In this document: piece after piece, positions 62,313 through 64,000 of the stretch
Position numbering within the stretch: position 1 is the stretch's first letter
Layout: every line of letters begins with the position of its first letter
Assembly (NCBI GenBank): GCA_944363975.1
Contig: CALVVU010000004.1
Span: forward strand, 174,118 to 238,117
Length of the DNA stretch: 64,000 bases
Origin: Candidatus Coprovivens excrementavium
Lineage (GTDB): Bacteria > Bacillota_I > Bacilli_A > RF39 > UBA660
Reading direction: 5' to 3'
Made by a program: the position numbers and the translations under genes
The notes under the pieces: model-generated
Database searches by the model: none
Seen by the model: the letters and a program-made list of their open reading frames with translations, nothing else
Told to the model about the DNA's origin: nothing

Positions 62313-63014
62313 AAATATCTTATAAAGTTCATCACATCTATCTTTATCCATTGCTGGTTTATCAATATATGGATTATTAATTTTTAAAGCTTCATACTTT
62401 TCTCCACCTAACTTATGATATGGTAAGAAATCAACTCTCGTAACATTTTTTATATGCTTTTTCAAAAAAGAAGATAAATCATGCATATATTCCTCATTAT
62501 CATGTACTCCCGGTACAATTACCTGTCTTATCCAAACTTCAACATCAGATTTATTTAATTGTTCAACAAATTGAAAAAATTTATCTAAATAATTATGACA
62601 AGTAATATCCTCATATCCCTCATATGTAATATGTTTTATGTCTAATAATACCATATCAATATTGTCTAGCAATTCTTTATAATCTCCTAAACCGATACCA
62701 GCTGTATCAATAGCAATATGAACTTTTTGCTCCTTTAATAACTTACAAGTTTCAACCAAAAAATCATACTGTAATAATGGTTCTCCGCCTGAAAAAGTAA
62801 CTCCGCCATTATTTCTTTTAAAATAAGGTTTATTACGTAAAACTCTCTTTGCAATTTCTAGAGGAGTATAATTTTTTTCCTTCATCTGCCACATTTCTGG
62901 ATTATGACAATACTTACACCTCAAACTACATCCGTTAAGAAAGACCACGGTACGAATACCGGGGCCATCTACTAAACCGAATGTTTCTATCGAATCAACA
63001 GAACCTTTATTCAT
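62292..63014 (-). CDS. pflA: Pyruvate formate-lyase activating enzyme
   Basis: 240-aa radical SAM enzyme. FeS motif CSLRCKYCHNPEMW (CxxxCxxC), GGVTFSGGEPLLQ and IDTAGIG are standard. It generates the glycyl radical on PflB under anaerobic conditions. Its start overlaps the pflB stop by one base, so it is coupled to pflB. The gene marks a fermentative anaerobic life style. Confidence 0.97.
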   Translation of the reverse strand: MNKGSVDSIETFGLVDGPGIRTVVFLNGCSLRCKYCHNPEMWQMKEKNYTPLEIAKRVLRNKPYFKRNNGGVTFSGGEPLLQYDFLVETCKLLKEQKVHIAIDTAGIGLGDYKELLDNIDMVLLDIKHITYEGYEDITCHNYLDKFFQFVEQLNKSDVEVWIRQVIVPGVHDNEEYMHDLSSFLKKHIKNVTRVDFLPYHKLGGEKYEALKINNPYIDKPAMDKDRCDELYKIFSEDFNS

Positions 63015-64000
63015 TACATTTTCTCGTGGAAAGTTCTAGCTATAACTTCTTCTTGTTGTTTTCTCGTTAATTTATTAAATCTAACAGCATAACCAGAAAC
63101 TCTTATCGTAAGTAAAGGATACTTATCAGGATTATTCATTGCATCAATTAAAGTTTCTCTATTTAAAACATTAACATTCAAATGATGAGCACCTTGTCCA
63201 AAATAACCATCCATCAATGCAACTAAATTCTCAACTCTCTCATCTTCTGTATTTCCTAAAGCTGAAGGAACTACAGAGAAAGTATTAGAGATACCATCAC
63301 GGCAACAATTTGCCCAATCCATTTTTGCAACAGAATTCAATGAAGCTACTGCTCCAGAAATATCTCTTCCATGCATTGGATTAGCACCTGGTGCAAACGC
63401 AACTCCAGCTTTTCTTCCATCAGGAGTAGCTCCAGTATTTGAACCATAAACAACATTAGAAGTAATTGTCAAAATAGATAATGTTGGATGAGCATTTCTA
63501 TAGCAATGATGTGTACATAATTCTTCATAGAATTTTTCAATAATCTCTTTAGCTATATCATCAACTCGATCATCGTCATTTCCATATTTAGGATAATCTC
63601 CTTCAATTTCAAAATCAACAGTTATGCCATCTTCATCTCTAATAGGTTTAACTTTAGCATATTTAATTGCAGACAATGAATCTACTGCTACTGAGAAACC
63701 AGCAACACCATAAGCCATCAAACGATTTACATTCGTATCATGCAATGCCATTTGACCTGCCTCATAAGCATATTTATCATGCATGTAATGAATAATATTC
63801 ATTGCATCACTATAAATTCTAGCTACTTCTTTCATCATCTTATAATAAGTATCTTTGACTTTATCATAGTCAAGTACTTCATCAGTCATCTTTTCAAATC
63901 CAGGAATAACTAATTCACGTTTAACTTCATCAACACCACCATTAATAGCATAAAGTAATGTCTTAGCTAAGTTACAACGAGCTCCAAAGAATTGCATATC
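63014..64000 (-). CDS. pflB: Formate C-acetyltransferase (pyruvate formate-lyase), C-terminal part
   Basis: About 329 residues of the C-terminal region; the gene continues beyond the window's right edge. Seen: [41 protein letters not shown], and the glycyl-radical loop [13 protein letters not shown] followed by ARTFHE near the end. The catalytic Cys pair lies outside the window. Converts pyruvate and CoA to acetyl-CoA and formate. An internal ATG at 63997 is not the start. Confidence 0.96.
   Translation of the reverse strand, partial: DMQFFGARCNLAKTLLYAINGGVDEVKRELVIPGFEKMTDEVLDYDKVKDTYYKMMKEVARIYSDAMNIIHYMHDKYAYEAGQMALHDTNVNRLMAYGVAGFSVAVDSLSAIKYAKVKPIRDEDGITVDFEIEGDYPKYGNDDDRVDDIAKEIIEKFYEELCTHHCYRNAHPTLSILTITSNVVYGSNTGATPDGRKAGVAFAPGANPMHGRDISGAVASLNSVAKMDWANCCRDGISNTFSVVPSALGNTEDERVENLVALMDGYFGQGAHHLNVNVLNRETLIDAMNNPDKYPLLTIRVSGYAVRFNKLTRKQQEEVIARTFHEKM

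Noticed and set aside
1..64000. CRISPR arrays, tRNA/rRNA genes, insertion sequences or prophage
   Set aside because: No regularly spaced direct repeats, no tRNA cloverleaf ends, no transposase, integrase or phage structural genes were seen on either strand.

Overview
The window is a very AT-rich bacterial chromosome segment from a low-GC Gram-positive (Bacilli-like) organism. Gene content and order match Bacillus-type housekeeping blocks, but many genes are reduced, and an unusual set of secretion and surface genes is present. This fits an uncultured, host-associated lineage near the Mollicutes/Erysipelotrichia/RF39 part of Bacilli (inference; no 16S is present). TGA acts as a stop, for example in pflA and the spoIIB-like gene, and Trp is TGG, so the mycoplasma code is not used. 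No tRNA, rRNA, CRISPR, IS element or prophage was seen. Almost every gene is on the minus strand. The plus-strand exceptions are a YjcZ-like miniprotein, def, ylbJ, a 57-aa membrane protein, a LysR regulator and a ZnuA-like lipoprotein.

Layout by position. 1-3.4 kb: the likely start of comEC, comEA, ftsW, a YjcZ-type miniprotein, def, nusB. 3.5-8.7 kb: two unknown genes, mutS, an anchored exported protein. 8.8-14.7 kb: a 26-aa membrane peptide, an HD hydrolase, a PDZ-S16 protease (YlbL type) divergent from YlbJ, exported paralogues, and a YsxE-SpoVID pair. 14.8-25 kb: lon, an unknown membrane protein, tig, greA, then the classic ireB-ruvX-DUF1292-mltG-trmR-trhP1-trhP2 operon. 25-36 kb: PHP phosphatase, LysR, ruvB, HAD nucleotidase, ruvA, UbiB kinase with a phasin-like partner, and a small polysaccharide cluster (Alg14/Alg13-like pair, Wzy-like polymerase, anchored exported protein). 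36-44 kb: a Tad-type machine (TadZ, A, B, C) downstream of two InlB-B-repeat surface proteins. 44-50.3 kb: an FAD-dependent dehydrogenase, a giant sigma factor of about 1,208 aa, and an HExxH metallopeptidase. 50.3-56.3 kb: obg, rpmA, prp, rplU, spoIVFB, spoIVFA, mreD, mreC, radC, spoIIB-like. 56.4-60.3 kb: DUF1292, smc, rnc. 60.4-64 kb: a histidine-free ZnuA-like lipoprotein, a gene of unknown function preceded by a CxxC micro-peptide, pflA and the C-terminal part of pflB.

How the genes fit together. Several sporulation-linked genes (spoIIB-like, spoIVFA/FB, spoVID/ysxE-like, ylbJ, yjcZ-like) sit in their Bacillus neighbourhoods, while maf, mreB, minCD and spo0B are missing from the same block. 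This suggests a pared-down endospore programme. The exported proteins carry closely spaced cysteine pairs, which suggests oxidative folding outside the cell.

The strongest candidate for an undescribed system is the giant sigma factor at 45769-49395. It is a complete sigma-70 core followed by roughly 900 residues of degenerate tandem region-4-like units. The next most striking observation is radC, whose 5' end reads correctly only if a CCC-TGA site is crossed by a +1 frameshift.
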